Source of the DNA: Hymenobacter polaris
GTDB taxonomy: Bacteria; Bacteroidota; Bacteroidia; Cytophagales; Hymenobacteraceae
Direction of reading: 5' to 3'
Assembly: GCF_012927305.1 (NCBI RefSeq)
Contig: NZ_JABBGH010000006.1
Span: 1 to 64,000, forward strand
DNA length: 64,000 bases
Shown here: in pieces, positions 1 through 8,396 of the stretch
Numbering within the stretch: the stretch's first letter is position 1
Layout of the letters: the number at the start of each line of letters is the position of its first letter
Notes under the pieces: generated by a model
Told to the model about the DNA's origin: nothing
The model's input: the letters and a program-made list of their open reading frames with translations, nothing else
Database searches by the model: none
Program-made: the position numbers and the translations under genes

Positions 1-2203
1 CAGCGCCAGAAGGACTGAAGTGGGCTCCGACTTCGTTGCGAATGAACGTCAACCCATTGATTGTCTGAAACAAGTCATTTAATTGAATTTCAGACCAGTT
101 GTTAGGCAATACAGGGTGGCCGTGCACATCACGGTCAATGCGGATAATAGTCGCTTTTTGTAATAGCTTACCGGTGCTAAACAGCAGTTCGCCCAATGTG
201 TAAGAGTTGCCATGCTTATGCGGCAACAAGCATCCATAGGCAAGCGCTAATCTATCTAACACAGTCTCAAGCACAATACCAGCTTGTGAGGCCACCGCTT
301 GTCTATCAAAAGGCTCAGCCCCCAGCGCGTCGGCTAGGGCGGCCATCAATGTTTGGTCCTCGTAGGGTTTTAGTCCTTTATTTAACGTCCAGCTTTCAAG
401 CTTGATAAGATGCGCGCCAGCACTGTTCTGCCGATAGAGGTCATGCCAACGCCGGTTATGAGTCGCAATGATAAGCTGTTGAAAATACTGGGCTTCGTCA
501 GCCAGTAGTTCAGAGATTCGTTGAAAATGCTGGGTATCGACAGACGTGAATACATCGTCGAGCACAAGCACGAGTTGTTTGGGATTTAGTCGCTTGGCCA
601 AGGCTAGCCACAGACAAAAGCCGAATGTATCAAGGTGAGATTCGCTGAAATAGGCTTGTGGGATGACCTCTGAGGCATCCTCAAATCGAGCGTGCTGCTC
701 AAGTGAAGACCGTTTCACTTCATCCATTTCGAGACGATGTAACCCAATCTTCTCCCCTGGATGAATGGCAGTAAATAGCCGATTTACTTCCTCGATTATT
801 CCATCCAGAATAGTCTGCACAAACTCCCGGCGGGTATCTACTACCAATTGGCAAGTTTTGGTAAGTCTCTCCACCACCTGGCCCAAATCAGCAGCTTTCT
901 TCGTGCTGTCTTTTAATAAATCAGCTTGCACTTTAATGTTGTCGTGCAAGGTGAGCCGCTGACGCAAAGAATCCAGTGCTTGCTGTACTACCGGACTTTC
1001 AGCCCATAGTTGCTGTGCAAGGTCCGTCGCTTGTTCGCTGATAACGTCACTTGCAGCAGCAGTTTGCAGTTCGAGAGTAAGCTCCTTCCAATTAATATTT
1101 AACGCTTGCACAGCTACCGGCTCGTGAGTGGCTAAGTGCGTGGCTAGCTTCTGGAATTGGCTGAATACATCCCGATTACACCGGTCACAATCATCTGCTG
1201 CGCGCTTATAACTGTTTTGCGTGCTGTTAACTAGCTGCAGCAATTCACTGGCACTTTGAAGTTGGTGCAGTTGGTCCTCTATGCGTTGCCGCAGGGATTC
1301 GGCCTGTACGTCATTGGCGCACAAGGGACAGCTAGTGGGAGCAGCAGGAGGAGCCAAGTATTTCCTGGCTGAAGTGAGCAGGCCAATAAGGTCAGTCCGG
1401 CGTGTATCTTCACTACGGTTTGTATCAGCTAGCTTCGCCTTCGCGGCTTCTACCTTCAGTGTCCAGTCGTCACGGGTTTCATGTGCTTGTTGCCAGCTGG
1501 CAGTAGCGGTTAATAGCGTCTTAATACCGGAAAGAAGCGTTTCCAAATGGCTTGCCTGACTTTCAAGGGCAGTCAAATCTTCCGCAATGCGTTGCTCAGC
1601 CCAACCTAGCGGCTCAGCTTCTGTTTCGTGCGCCTGTTTCTCCTGCTCCCAGAAAGCGTGCAAAGATTTTTGTGCTTGGTCGCGAGCTGCCTTCGCATTG
1701 CCAAATTGCTTGTCTACAGCCACTAAATCGCCGCGAAGAGCGGCCTCTGCTTTATCAACCTCTGCCACGTCGATAAAGCTTTTGATAGCCTCATATCGCT
1801 TCGCTGGTTGAGTTTCAATCAATTTTAATAACTCACGGCGACGCAATACAAGTATCCCCGGTAGAAAGCTACCATCGGTTCCGGCCGCTACGACGACATT
1901 CTTGCCACTGATAGTAGCTTTCCAGGTATGGCCAATAGCAGTTGTCAGTTCCACTTCCAATGACCGTGCGGTGCGGTTGATGGAAGAAACGTATTTGTGC
2001 GGATTTGGCCGAACACCTTCTCGGTCCAGAGACCCAAAAGAGGCATTGCCAACTGCATCAATGGCATCAACAACTGTGGATTTGCCAGTGCCATTTTCAC
2101 CAAATATGACCACAACGGATTTCTTCGGGTCAAACTGTATCGTGACAGGTTGAGTTGCGCCCCGAAAGTGGGTGAGTTTAAGCTCCTTGATTCGGTGCGG
2201 CAT
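1..2203 (-). CDS. SMC/Rad50-like AAA (ABC-type) ATPase, 3' end outside window
   Basis: The reading frame stays open from the ATG at 2203 to the window edge (734 codons, no stop). Near the N-terminus is a Walker A motif, GENGTGKST, after a RecF-like opening (IKELKLTHFRGA). The middle is rich in charged residues and Gln, as in a long coiled coil, with a CPLC motif at about residues 292-295, like the zinc hook of Rad50. After the second half of the coil come a signature-like SESHLDTFGF and a Walker B, LVLVLDDVF, then IIATHNRR. Beyond the ATPase there is an extra C-terminal domain that includes RNEVGAH. In known families such ATPases act in DNA repair or phage defence. The start overlaps the end of the small upstream gene by 26 bases, which suggests coupled translation. 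A defence role is inference. The ATPase assignment is firm; the subfamily is not. Confidence 0.85.
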   Translation of the reverse strand, partial: MPHRIKELKLTHFRGATQPVTIQFDPKKSVVVIFGENGTGKSTVVDAIDAVGNASFGSLDREGVRPNPHKYVSSINRTARSLEVELTTAIGHTWKATISGKNVVVAAGTDGSFLPGILVLRRRELLKLIETQPAKRYEAIKSFIDVAEVDKAEAALRGDLVAVDKQFGNAKAARDQAQKSLHAFWEQEKQAHETEAEPLGWAEQRIAEDLTALESQASHLETLLSGIKTLLTATASWQQAHETRDDWTLKVEAAKAKLADTNRSEDTRRTDLIGLLTSARKYLAPPAAPTSCPLCANDVQAESLRQRIEDQLHQLQSASELLQLVNSTQNSYKRAADDCDRCNRDVFSQFQKLATHLATHEPVAVQALNINWKELTLELQTAAASDVISEQATDLAQQLWAESPVVQQALDSLRQRLTLHDNIKVQADLLKDSTKKAADLGQVVERLTKTCQLVVDTRREFVQTILDGIIEEVNRLFTAIHPGEKIGLHRLEMDEVKRSSLEQHARFEDASEVIPQAYFSESHLDTFGFCLWLALAKRLNPKQLVLVLDDVFTSVDTQHFQRISELLADEAQYFQQLIIATHNRRWHDLYRQNSAGAHLIKLESWTLNKGLKPYEDQTLMAALADALGAEPFDRQAVASQAGIVLETVLDRLALAYGCLLPHKHGNSYTLGELLFSTGKLLQKATIIRIDRDVHGHPVLPNNWSEIQLNDLFQTINGLTFIRNEVGAHFSPSGA

Positions 2204-2420
2204 GGTCAGTGGCTATAGCTGTAGAAGGAATAAGGTGCTTTTCGAGCAGGCTACGCCAATCACCCGCTTTTACCGTTTGGGAGTTAAGTAAGGCTGCCAC
2301 CGCCTTCTCATCAGAAATACCAATAAAATCAGCCGCACGTAAAGCTGTTACAATTTGAGCAGCTAGCTCTGCATTAGCAGTTTGTGACGGGAAAGGCGAG
2401 TTAGATGATGGCTCGGACAT
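2178..2420 (-). CDS. small protein upstream of and overlapping the SMC-like ATPase
   Basis: This is an 80-residue protein if the ATG at 2420 is used; a TTG at 2462 would add 14 residues. The N-terminus is Ser/Pro-rich and the rest looks like a compact helical domain (AAQIVTALRAADFIG, ISDEKAVAALL, DWRSLLEKHLIP). I recognise no family. The last 26 bases lie inside the ATPase gene in another frame, so the two are probably one operon with coupled translation. Small proteins encoded directly ahead of SMC-like ATPases occur as middle components of three-component defence systems (ABC-3C), but I cannot show that this is one. It could also be a ribbon or helical regulator of the ATPase. Confidence 0.6.
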   Translation of the reverse strand: MSEPSSNSPFPSQTANAELAAQIVTALRAADFIGISDEKAVAALLNSQTVKAGDWRSLLEKHLIPSTAIATDHAAPNQGA

Positions 2421-2565
2421 TTCTGAATTAGAACGAAGGACAAATGTGTCTATTCTTGGCAATTTCTACCAAGCAGACAATTGGGCAGTTGAAGATATTA
2501 CATCGGGCGTCAACTTCACGGGGTCTTCTGTTACAGGCAGCAGCGCCAGCGAAAAGAACATGTAT

Positions 2566-2608
2566 TTTTACAATTGTAATTTGCAATTGTAAAAAAGCAA
2601 TTGTAATT
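2566..2608. promoter_or_regulatory. three tandem CAATTG-centred palindromes upstream of the DUF932 gene
   Basis: CAATTG cores lie at 2571-2576, 2584-2589 and 2598-2603, with centres 13 and 14 bases apart. Each is flanked by TT(A/G) on the left and (T/C)AA on the right, giving the consensus TTRCAATTGYAA. The last core ends 33 bases before the ATG at 2637. The same element recurs at 5884-5930 and 63332-63354. This spacing is typical of repressor sites arrayed along one DNA face. The binding protein is not identified; the XRE-type protein encoded at 5513-5881 is the obvious candidate. Confidence 0.55.
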
Positions 2609-2636
2609 TAGTGCATTAACTAGCCCTCTTCCTGTC

Positions 2637-3674
2637 ATGAGTCAGCAAAGCATCAATCTGGAACGGTCCCAAACGTGGGATGCCCTTTGTTTCCCAATAG
2701 CCGCCGTACCGTTAGAAACCCTACTCCCGACTGGCTACCGTATTGTGCCCACGGACCGCAAGCAGGCCATCGTTGGGGAGTTGCCGGATGGGACGAAGAA
2801 CATCTTCGCCATGCAGAGCGGCGAGTACAGCCTGATTAAAAACGAGGTGCTGCGCGAGGCTGCTGAGCTGTACCTACCGGGACACACCATTGATGCCAGC
2901 TTTACGCCCCAGGGGGAGTTTTCCATCAACTTGATTCTGCCCGACGAAGTCAATATCGCTTCGGCGTCGGCGAATACTAAAGTGGTGGACCGGCTTTATA
3001 AGTCAATGATTATTAACAATTCATATTCAGGCAAAACGCCGTTTTCGCTGCAAGGCACGGCGTTGAAGGAACACATTGAGACGGGCACCACCTCGAAAAT
3101 GCGGGTGAGCTACTACCGGCAGGTGTGCACCAATGGCCTGATGGGCTGGGCCGATGATTATATGAGCTTCGACCAGTACTTGGCCTGGCTGTTGAACGGC
3201 AAACCGAAGAAGTTTAAGGACGCACTTAAAATTAAGGATGCCGAGCTGGTCGTGCTAACGGGCCGCCAGGTGCAGCGCGAGCAAGAAGTGCTGGTGGATA
3301 AGAAGTTTCACCACAAGGGGCTCAACATAGAAGTGTTCAAAAAGCAGCTGGCCAGCATCTTTACCACCTTCCAGAACCAGACGAACTCGCTGACTCCGAC
3401 CATTGGAGTCTATAAAGAGTTGGCTAAGCGCCCCACGCCGGAAAACCTGGCCACGGTCATTGCCGAGAGCGGCTTGCCGAAAATGCTGGCCCGCAATGCG
3501 ATGGACCGCTTGGCCGAGGAAATGAGAATGCTGGAAACCCCGGCCAATCTATGGCTGGCCTACAATGCCGTTAACCACGCGCTGTTCAACAGCCGCAGCT
3601 CGCTTTCCATCAGCGACCGGTTCCGGCTGGACGAGGCCGCGTTTCACCAGTTGGCCACGCTGGCGCTGACCTAA
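2637..3674 (+). CDS. DUF932 family protein
   Basis: The product has 345 residues. It matches the phage/plasmid DUF932 type: an N-terminal FAMQSGEYSLIKNEVL followed by a long alpha/beta core with the SKMRVSYYRQVCTNGLM region that is typical of these proteins. DUF932 proteins are common on plasmids and phages, and their biochemical function is not established. The gene starts with an ATG preceded by three CAATTG palindromes, so it is probably repressed by a DNA-binding protein. Its stop overlaps by 4 bases the stop of the convergent gene at 3671. The family call is fairly sure; no function is claimed. Confidence 0.75.
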   Translation: MSQQSINLERSQTWDALCFPIAAVPLETLLPTGYRIVPTDRKQAIVGELPDGTKNIFAMQSGEYSLIKNEVLREAAELYLPGHTIDASFTPQGEFSINLILPDEVNIASASANTKVVDRLYKSMIINNSYSGKTPFSLQGTALKEHIETGTTSKMRVSYYRQVCTNGLMGWADDYMSFDQYLAWLLNGKPKKFKDALKIKDAELVVLTGRQVQREQEVLVDKKFHHKGLNIEVFKKQLASIFTTFQNQTNSLTPTIGVYKELAKRPTPENLATVIAESGLPKMLARNAMDRLAEEMRMLETPANLWLAYNAVNHALFNSRSSLSISDRFRLDEAAFHQLATLALT

Positions 3675-4051
3675 CCCACGGGGGGCATGCGCATGGCCGC
3701 GTGGTCGTAATAGAGGGTAGCCCAGCCATTGGGGTTGGGGCTACCCTTCGTGCGTTGGTGCAGCACGTCCCAGACTTCGGAGTAGGGAATGCTCACCCGT
3801 GTCCAGTCGGTGAGGCGGCGGCCGTCGAGCAGAACATCCAGTTGCAACTCATCGGCCCCTAACTCAAAGTTGCGGGTCGTCTCCTCGTTGAGCCACATAA
3901 CGGCCAGCCACCACCGCGCCGGGTCATCGCCATCGTCGTTGTCTTCAACGTGGTCGTAGTAGTTGGCTTTCAAAAAGTAGTGGTTGCTGGCGTCGGGCAG
4001 GCCGGCGGCCATCGCTTGCAGCGCCGCAGCTAGGGGAGCAGGGCAATTCAT
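3671..4051 (-). CDS. hypothetical protein, 126 aa
   Basis: The protein is 126 residues, acidic (EDNDDGDDPARWW near residue 40), with several Trp and Tyr residues and no signal peptide or membrane segment. I recognise no domain. It starts with an ATG whose ATGA overlaps the stop of the upstream gene at 4048, so the two are translationally coupled. Both lie downstream of, and in the same direction as, the recombinase operon at 4486-5881, with a gap of about 65 bases. It may therefore be the last gene of that transcript. Confidence 0.6.
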   Translation of the reverse strand: MNCPAPLAAALQAMAAGLPDASNHYFLKANYYDHVEDNDDGDDPARWWLAVMWLNEETTRNFELGADELQLDVLLDGRRLTDWTRVSIPYSEVWDVLHQRTKGSPNPNGWATLYYDHAAMRMPPVG

Positions 4052-4419
4052 GATTCCGTGATTACGCTTTGTTGATAGGCCCAGTCTTCGGGCGACAGAA
4101 TGGCCTGCATGAAGGCGGAATAACCTTGGTCGCGCCGTTCCAGCGCGTGCCGGCGTAACGCCAGGCTGCTTTTGCTTTGCTCGAAGCCTTCCTGCTCGAC
4201 CACGCGGCGCATGTTGGCGGGCAAGCCTTCGAGCCAGTCTAGGTAGTCGGCTTCGGTGATTTCGCCCACGGCCTGCCGCTGGTAGCGGTAACTGGCATTG
4301 CCCAGCCGAAACAGGCGGGCGTGCTCGGCCCGCTGCGCTTCTGGCAGGGCGGCCAGAAACTTCAATTGCGACTGGTGATACTTATCAAGCGGGTGCCGGG
4401 GCTGGAGCAGGTGTTCCAT
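4048..4419 (-). CDS. hypothetical protein, 123 aa
   Basis: This is a 123-residue basic, helix-rich protein (PLDKYHQSQLKFLAALPEA; EQSKSSLALRRHALERRD) without membrane segments or a recognised domain. It is coupled by an ATGA overlap to the 126-residue gene downstream and follows the recombinase gene after 66 bases. It may be a small DNA-binding or accessory protein, but nothing in the sequence shows this. Base composition matches its neighbours. Confidence 0.6.
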   Translation of the reverse strand: MEHLLQPRHPLDKYHQSQLKFLAALPEAQRAEHARLFRLGNASYRYQRQAVGEITEADYLDWLEGLPANMRRVVEQEGFEQSKSSLALRRHALERRDQGYSAFMQAILSPEDWAYQQSVITES

Positions 4420-4485
4420 TTTGTAAATGTGCGAAACAACTGCGATTGGACTAGGGGCAACAATTCGAGGATACTATCTGCATGG

Positions 4486-5520
4486 CTATAGCCCTAGGGA
4501 GCGACCCGCATTATACTTAATAATGTCATCCAGCCGGGTGTAGCGGCTAATCATAGCATCGGTTTTCTGCTTGGTCTGATTCTTAATAAAGTCGTTGCTC
4601 TGGCCCGCCAGCTTGGAAGTAGTGATAAACGATACCCGCAGCGAATGCGCGGAATACTTCGCGCCCAGGTGCTCTTTCACCAGCAGGTTCACGCGCCGGT
4701 CGGCCAGGCGCTTGTCTGTGGGCTTGCCCGGCTCGCCCGGCCGGCTCCGTTTGAGCGATACAAACAACGGTCCCTCGGTGCGGTCCCCGAGCTGCGCTAT
4801 CCAGGCATTGTAGGCTCCGATGGGGCAATAAGCCGGGTTTTCGCCATAGAAGATGATTTTCTGCTCGACTTCCCCCGCCTGGTTGGCTTTGCTTTTGGGC
4901 AGGGTGATGACCAAGACCTCGTCGGTCGCGTCATGCACCATTTCCAGGTGCTCCAGATTAATATCTACCAGCTCCGAGCGGCGGAAAGCGCCCGCGAATC
5001 CGAGCAGCAGCAGCGCCCGCGCTCGCAGCCCGTCCGGCCGCGAGAGGTCCAGCCGGTCGATGGTGCGTTTGAGGTGGGGCACCGAAAAGGCCGGGGCCTG
5101 CTTTTGCTTTTTGCCGATTTCCCGCGCCACGCCTTTGCGCAGCACATCCAGGGCCGGGGCGTTAATAGCCGAGGGCAGCCCGAGCAGCTGGTGGTTCTTC
5201 TCGATAGCGGCCAGGTGCCGGTTGATGGTGGCCAGCTTACGGCCCACGTCGGCGAGGTTCGCCACGTAGCTGGCCAGCGTTTCCAGGGCGGCGGGCCACG
5301 GCGCGAGCTGGTGCAACTCACAATAGGCCTCGTAAGAGCGTAAGTCCGCTGAGTAGGCCAGGCGCGTATTATCGGAGCCTTCTAAGCCGCGCAGCAAATA
5401 CCGCTCAACATTAGGCGCTACGCGGCTGGCCAGGTCGGCGGCCAGCGCCAGCGTCGGCCTGTTAGCTTCTACCACGGTCAGGCCTTTTTCTCCCTTTGGT
5501 TCCTTTGGTGGCTTACTCAT
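4486..5520 (-). CDS. tyrosine recombinase/integrase
   Basis: A 344-residue protein starting at the ATG at 5520 (MSKPPKEPKGEKG), which overlaps the last codons of the upstream regulator by 8 bases. An N-terminal SAM-like core-binding domain (NTRLAYSADLRSYEAYC) is followed by the catalytic domain. The first catalytic Arg lies in GFAGAFRRSELVDI, the second-box His and Arg in SAHSLRVSF, and the nucleophilic Tyr in MISRYTRLDD near the C-terminus. The position usually held by His or Trp (GHKS-like) reads KQKT here, which is unusual. Such enzymes integrate or excise ICEs and phages or resolve plasmid multimers. Which of these applies cannot be decided, because no attachment-site pair is visible. The operon with an XRE regulator suggests controlled excision or resolution. 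Confidence 0.9.
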   Translation of the reverse strand: MSKPPKEPKGEKGLTVVEANRPTLALAADLASRVAPNVERYLLRGLEGSDNTRLAYSADLRSYEAYCELHQLAPWPAALETLASYVANLADVGRKLATINRHLAAIEKNHQLLGLPSAINAPALDVLRKGVAREIGKKQKQAPAFSVPHLKRTIDRLDLSRPDGLRARALLLLGFAGAFRRSELVDINLEHLEMVHDATDEVLVITLPKSKANQAGEVEQKIIFYGENPAYCPIGAYNAWIAQLGDRTEGPLFVSLKRSRPGEPGKPTDKRLADRRVNLLVKEHLGAKYSAHSLRVSFITTSKLAGQSNDFIKNQTKQKTDAMISRYTRLDDIIKYNAGRSLGL

Positions 5521-5881
5521 GGGTGGCCAGCTGGGCGTAGGTTGCTTCCACCATGACGGCAAGAACGTTGGCCATCGCCGGCTCCAACCGGCTGTCAGAG
5601 CGCAGCAGTCGAGCGACCGTCGCGGCCGTCGACTCAGCGGGGGCTGTCATCGGCGATGACGAGCAGTAGAGCAGCCGGGCCGGTGACACGTCCAGCCAGT
5701 TGCAGAAGTGCAGGAACACCGGCAGGTCGGGTAAGCGCTGCTGCTCGACCCTCAGCAAGGTGCCCACGCTGACCGGGCCGACGGCCTTGGTGATTTCTTC
5801 GGCGGCCTCTCGCAGGGTCTGGCTGCCGCGCTTGGCGCGAACCAGCGAAGCCAGTCGGGCAGTGTCGACTTGGTACAGCAT
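5513..5881 (-). CDS. XRE-type helix-turn-helix regulator upstream of the recombinase
   Basis: The protein has 122 residues from the ATG at 5881 (MLYQVDTARLASLV). Residues 5-65 fit a Cro/XRE-like helix-turn-helix: VRAKRGSQTLREAAEEI, then VGPVSVGTLLRVE, then LPVFLHFCNWLDVSPARLL. The C-terminal 40 residues are helical and unassigned. The recombinase start overlaps the end of this gene (ATGAGTAA shared), so both are one translation-coupled unit. A CAATTG palindrome begins 3 bases upstream of the start codon, and a perfect 32-base palindrome lies 29 bases upstream of it. Autorepression is therefore likely, by inference. Confidence 0.8.
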   Translation of the reverse strand: MLYQVDTARLASLVRAKRGSQTLREAAEEITKAVGPVSVGTLLRVEQQRLPDLPVFLHFCNWLDVSPARLLYCSSSPMTAPAESTAATVARLLRSDSRLEPAMANVLAVMVEATYAQLATHE

Positions 5882-5941
5882 ATTTTGCAATTGTAAAAAT
5901 ATGGGTGGAAACGGTCATTTTGCAATTGCAAAATGACCGTT
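5881..5941. promoter_or_regulatory. operator region with a 32-bp perfect palindrome
   Basis: Bases 5910-5941 form an uninterrupted perfect palindrome with 16-base half-sites and a TTTTGCAATTGCAAAA centre. A second, imperfect copy (TATTTTGCAATTGTAAAAAT) sits at 5881-5900 and touches the start codon of the XRE-type gene. Centre-to-centre distance is about 35 bases. The position fits an autoregulatory operator of the regulator/recombinase operon. A recombination site for the adjacent recombinase is an alternative, since a perfect palindrome with extended arms is more than a simple operator needs. Confidence 0.65.
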
Positions 5942-6549
5942 GCGGGGTGCCGTAAATATAGGCAGAGTTTAGGGCCGATAAGGAAGGCTTATGGTTCCTA
6001 AACTTCGAAAGGGGAGAGGAAAAAAAATTGATGACTCGGTTGAGTGGATGACTCCGTAGAACCTCGCGCCATCTTCACGGACCGCATTCCTCATTCAGTC
6101 CGCCTGCGAAATCGGACGACCAAGAACTGCTCGTTCCCTTTCAACTCCTTATTAATATGTGTCTCCGCGCTGGCTCAGTTTCCTAAGCTGGCTGTGGTGT
6201 GTTTATCCTTGTCTGGTATCGGCCACTTTGACTACGATTGAGAACAAGCTGCAATCTTGGAAGAAGTAATCTGTGCTTGCATTGTGTGCTGCGACACCTC
6301 GGGCAAGTCCCGCAGGCCAGCGCACCGCTCGCGATAGTTCCAGGAAGTGACCGTCCTTACGCTTGCCGGGCCTCAACACTTGGTGCTGCCAGTCACGTCC
6401 ACTGCCTGAACTGGTTGGTATGGCGTTGAATAAACGGGTAGGTGGGCAGTAAGCGCGAAAAAAGCGGCAGTGTAATTAACGCCGGGCTATTTTTTGCTGT
6501 TCATCAAGTCAGGGGGCATTCATCTGATTTTCCAGTTCCCGCACCGCTT
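5942..6549. other. 608-base stretch without a supported gene
   Basis: Two reading frames of about 65 codons (6044-6429) are not believable: composition and translated sequence look random. A direct repeat GATGACTC occurs at 6029 and 6048. The region presumably holds the divergent promoters of the recombinase operon and of the nuclease-like gene at 6550. A GTG at 6442 would extend the latter by 36 unconvincing residues. Confidence 0.5.
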
Positions 6550-8292
6550 ATGACCCGACAGCTTCTCGTTGACTTTTCTGACGTATTCAATGAGCCAATC
6601 TTGCCGATTGAGACTTATCTGGCGGGTATTAGCCGACTGCGGCGTTTGCAATGCGTCGCTCATTTACTTGGCTATCTAAGCCAGGTTCCTGCCGCAGAGC
6701 GCGACTATAAAACGGATATGGAGCAGATTTTTGCTCCGCACAATCGTCCTTTTGCAACGGTAGTGTACAATAGGATGAGTGACTTAGCTCGTCGTGCAGG
6801 TGCTAAGGTCAACTTCCTGCACCCTAAGGTGGTACTCCAGCTGTATGGCTACTGCTTTGAGTTGCCTGACTGCCCGGATACGCAGTCTTACCCAGAGGTG
6901 GAGCGAAACCTCTACAAAGCCTGTCTGGCGTTAAACGGTCCATACATTCAGCAGCAAGACCAGGCCATGGCGGATGCCAAACGCTTGCTCCCGACGCAGC
7001 GGTTAGCGGCATTGGCACTGGCGGGTACTTTTTCCGACTTTGAGTTGGTTAATCACCGCTTGCCCAATATTGCCATGCTGCAACTCATGAAGTCGGTGCG
7101 CTTTTTTGAGTTTATGGAGGCTGAGACTCGGTTCAAGCCTCTGTTAGAGGCCTTTTTGCAGTGCTTCGGCTGCCAGGATTGGCCGGAATACTTTCGCCGG
7201 CTCGGTGGGGTAATCAAGCCAGTCCTTCAAGCCACGAAGCGCGGCCGAATCGCGGTAGAGTTAGCTCCTGATGCTGATTTTGAGTCTAATCGCGCTTTCT
7301 TACGGCATTTCACCTTGCCCGAAGACTTACCAGTAGACCACGCCGATTTTACTAGTTTGCGAGCTACACCGCTGTGCGAAGAAGAGCCGGGCACTTTCGC
7401 ATTGGTTTATCCAGTGCTGGTATTAGAAGCCCTGCACAAGGGGCTGTATTTTCAGTTTAGTGCCGCCAATCGAACTTTGCCCAAAGGGCAGCGGGAGCCA
7501 GATTGGCGCTCGGTGTACTGCGACCTGTTCTCGGAGCAATACCTGCTCTATCTACTGTTGGATGCCGTTTTTCGGGGCCGGGGTTTGGCCTTGAGCGGCA
7601 AAGCCATTCTTCAGGGCTGGCAACTAAAAGGGCAGTCCGAGCCGGACTACTATTTCCGCCACGATAACCGGGCGGTGCTCTTCGAGTCGAAAGACGTGCT
7701 GGTGCATAAAGATGCCAAGGCGGGCCACGACTTCGCTACCTATCTGGATGAGGTAAAAAAGAAATTCTACGAAGACGACAAGCAGCATCCCAAAGCAGCG
7801 AAGCAGCTGGCCAACAATGTGGCACGTCTACTGCGCCACCAGTTGCCTTTCGATACCAATTTTGACCCAGCCGAGTTGGTAATTTACCCGGTGCTGGTGG
7901 TGCATGACCGGCTCTATAACCAGCCCGGCCTGAACGTGGTCGTCAACGACTGGTTTCAAGAGGAGTTGGCCAAGCTGGCGCAGGAAGGTCTGGCCGTGCA
8001 TAACGTGCGCCCGCTGATTATTATCGACGCTGATACGCTCATGGCCTATCATGAAGACTTCCGCGATGGGCGGTTAGTATTCGAAGACGTACTCGAAGAA
8101 TACGTGGCGTACCTGCGAGCCCCAGCCTGGGCGGGCATCAGCACGGCCGAGGACGAACAGCGGCAGATGCAGCGTGTTCACCCCTTCGCCTTATTTCTGG
8201 AAAACTACGCGGAAAAGCGCGGTATGCCGGGCATTCCGCAGGAGATGCTATACCAGATTCTGCCCATCATCAACCGGGGCGCGGCCGACTAG
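6550..8292 (+). CDS. PD-(D/E)XK nuclease-like protein, 580 aa
   Basis: The ATG at 6550 (MTRQLLVDFSDVFNEP) is preferred over an upstream GTG at 6442. Most of the protein is helical and matches nothing I recognise. Around residues 366-381 it has D366 in EPDYYFRHDNR followed by VLFESKD with E379 and K381. This is the D-x(12)-E-x-K arrangement of the PD-(D/E)XK nuclease fold at the end of a beta-hairpin, with a helical segment following. Such domains occur in restriction enzymes and in many phage-defence effectors. The gene is first of three collinear unknown genes (6550, 8397, 10313), the next of which also has a nuclease motif. Cleavage of foreign DNA or RNA is inference from the motif and setting. 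Confidence 0.7.
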   Translation: MTRQLLVDFSDVFNEPILPIETYLAGISRLRRLQCVAHLLGYLSQVPAAERDYKTDMEQIFAPHNRPFATVVYNRMSDLARRAGAKVNFLHPKVVLQLYGYCFELPDCPDTQSYPEVERNLYKACLALNGPYIQQQDQAMADAKRLLPTQRLAALALAGTFSDFELVNHRLPNIAMLQLMKSVRFFEFMEAETRFKPLLEAFLQCFGCQDWPEYFRRLGGVIKPVLQATKRGRIAVELAPDADFESNRAFLRHFTLPEDLPVDHADFTSLRATPLCEEEPGTFALVYPVLVLEALHKGLYFQFSAANRTLPKGQREPDWRSVYCDLFSEQYLLYLLLDAVFRGRGLALSGKAILQGWQLKGQSEPDYYFRHDNRAVLFESKDVLVHKDAKAGHDFATYLDEVKKKFYEDDKQHPKAAKQLANNVARLLRHQLPFDTNFDPAELVIYPVLVVHDRLYNQPGLNVVVNDWFQEELAKLAQEGLAVHNVRPLIIIDADTLMAYHEDFRDGRLVFEDVLEEYVAYLRAPAWAGISTAEDEQRQMQRVHPFALFLENYAEKRGMPGIPQEMLYQILPIINRGAAD

Positions 8293-8396
8293 CCAGCAGC
8301 GTAAAGTTATTGAGCGTTCTATATTACTGCCTTTCACTCATTTCGCCAGAACCTATAGCTTGGTGTTTTATCAAGCCAAAAAGCTAGCCCGCTGCC

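Noticed and set aside
6044..6429. two frames of about 65 codons between the regulator and the nuclease-like gene
   Set aside because: There is no recognisable domain, the sequence looks random, and no plausible operon context exists.
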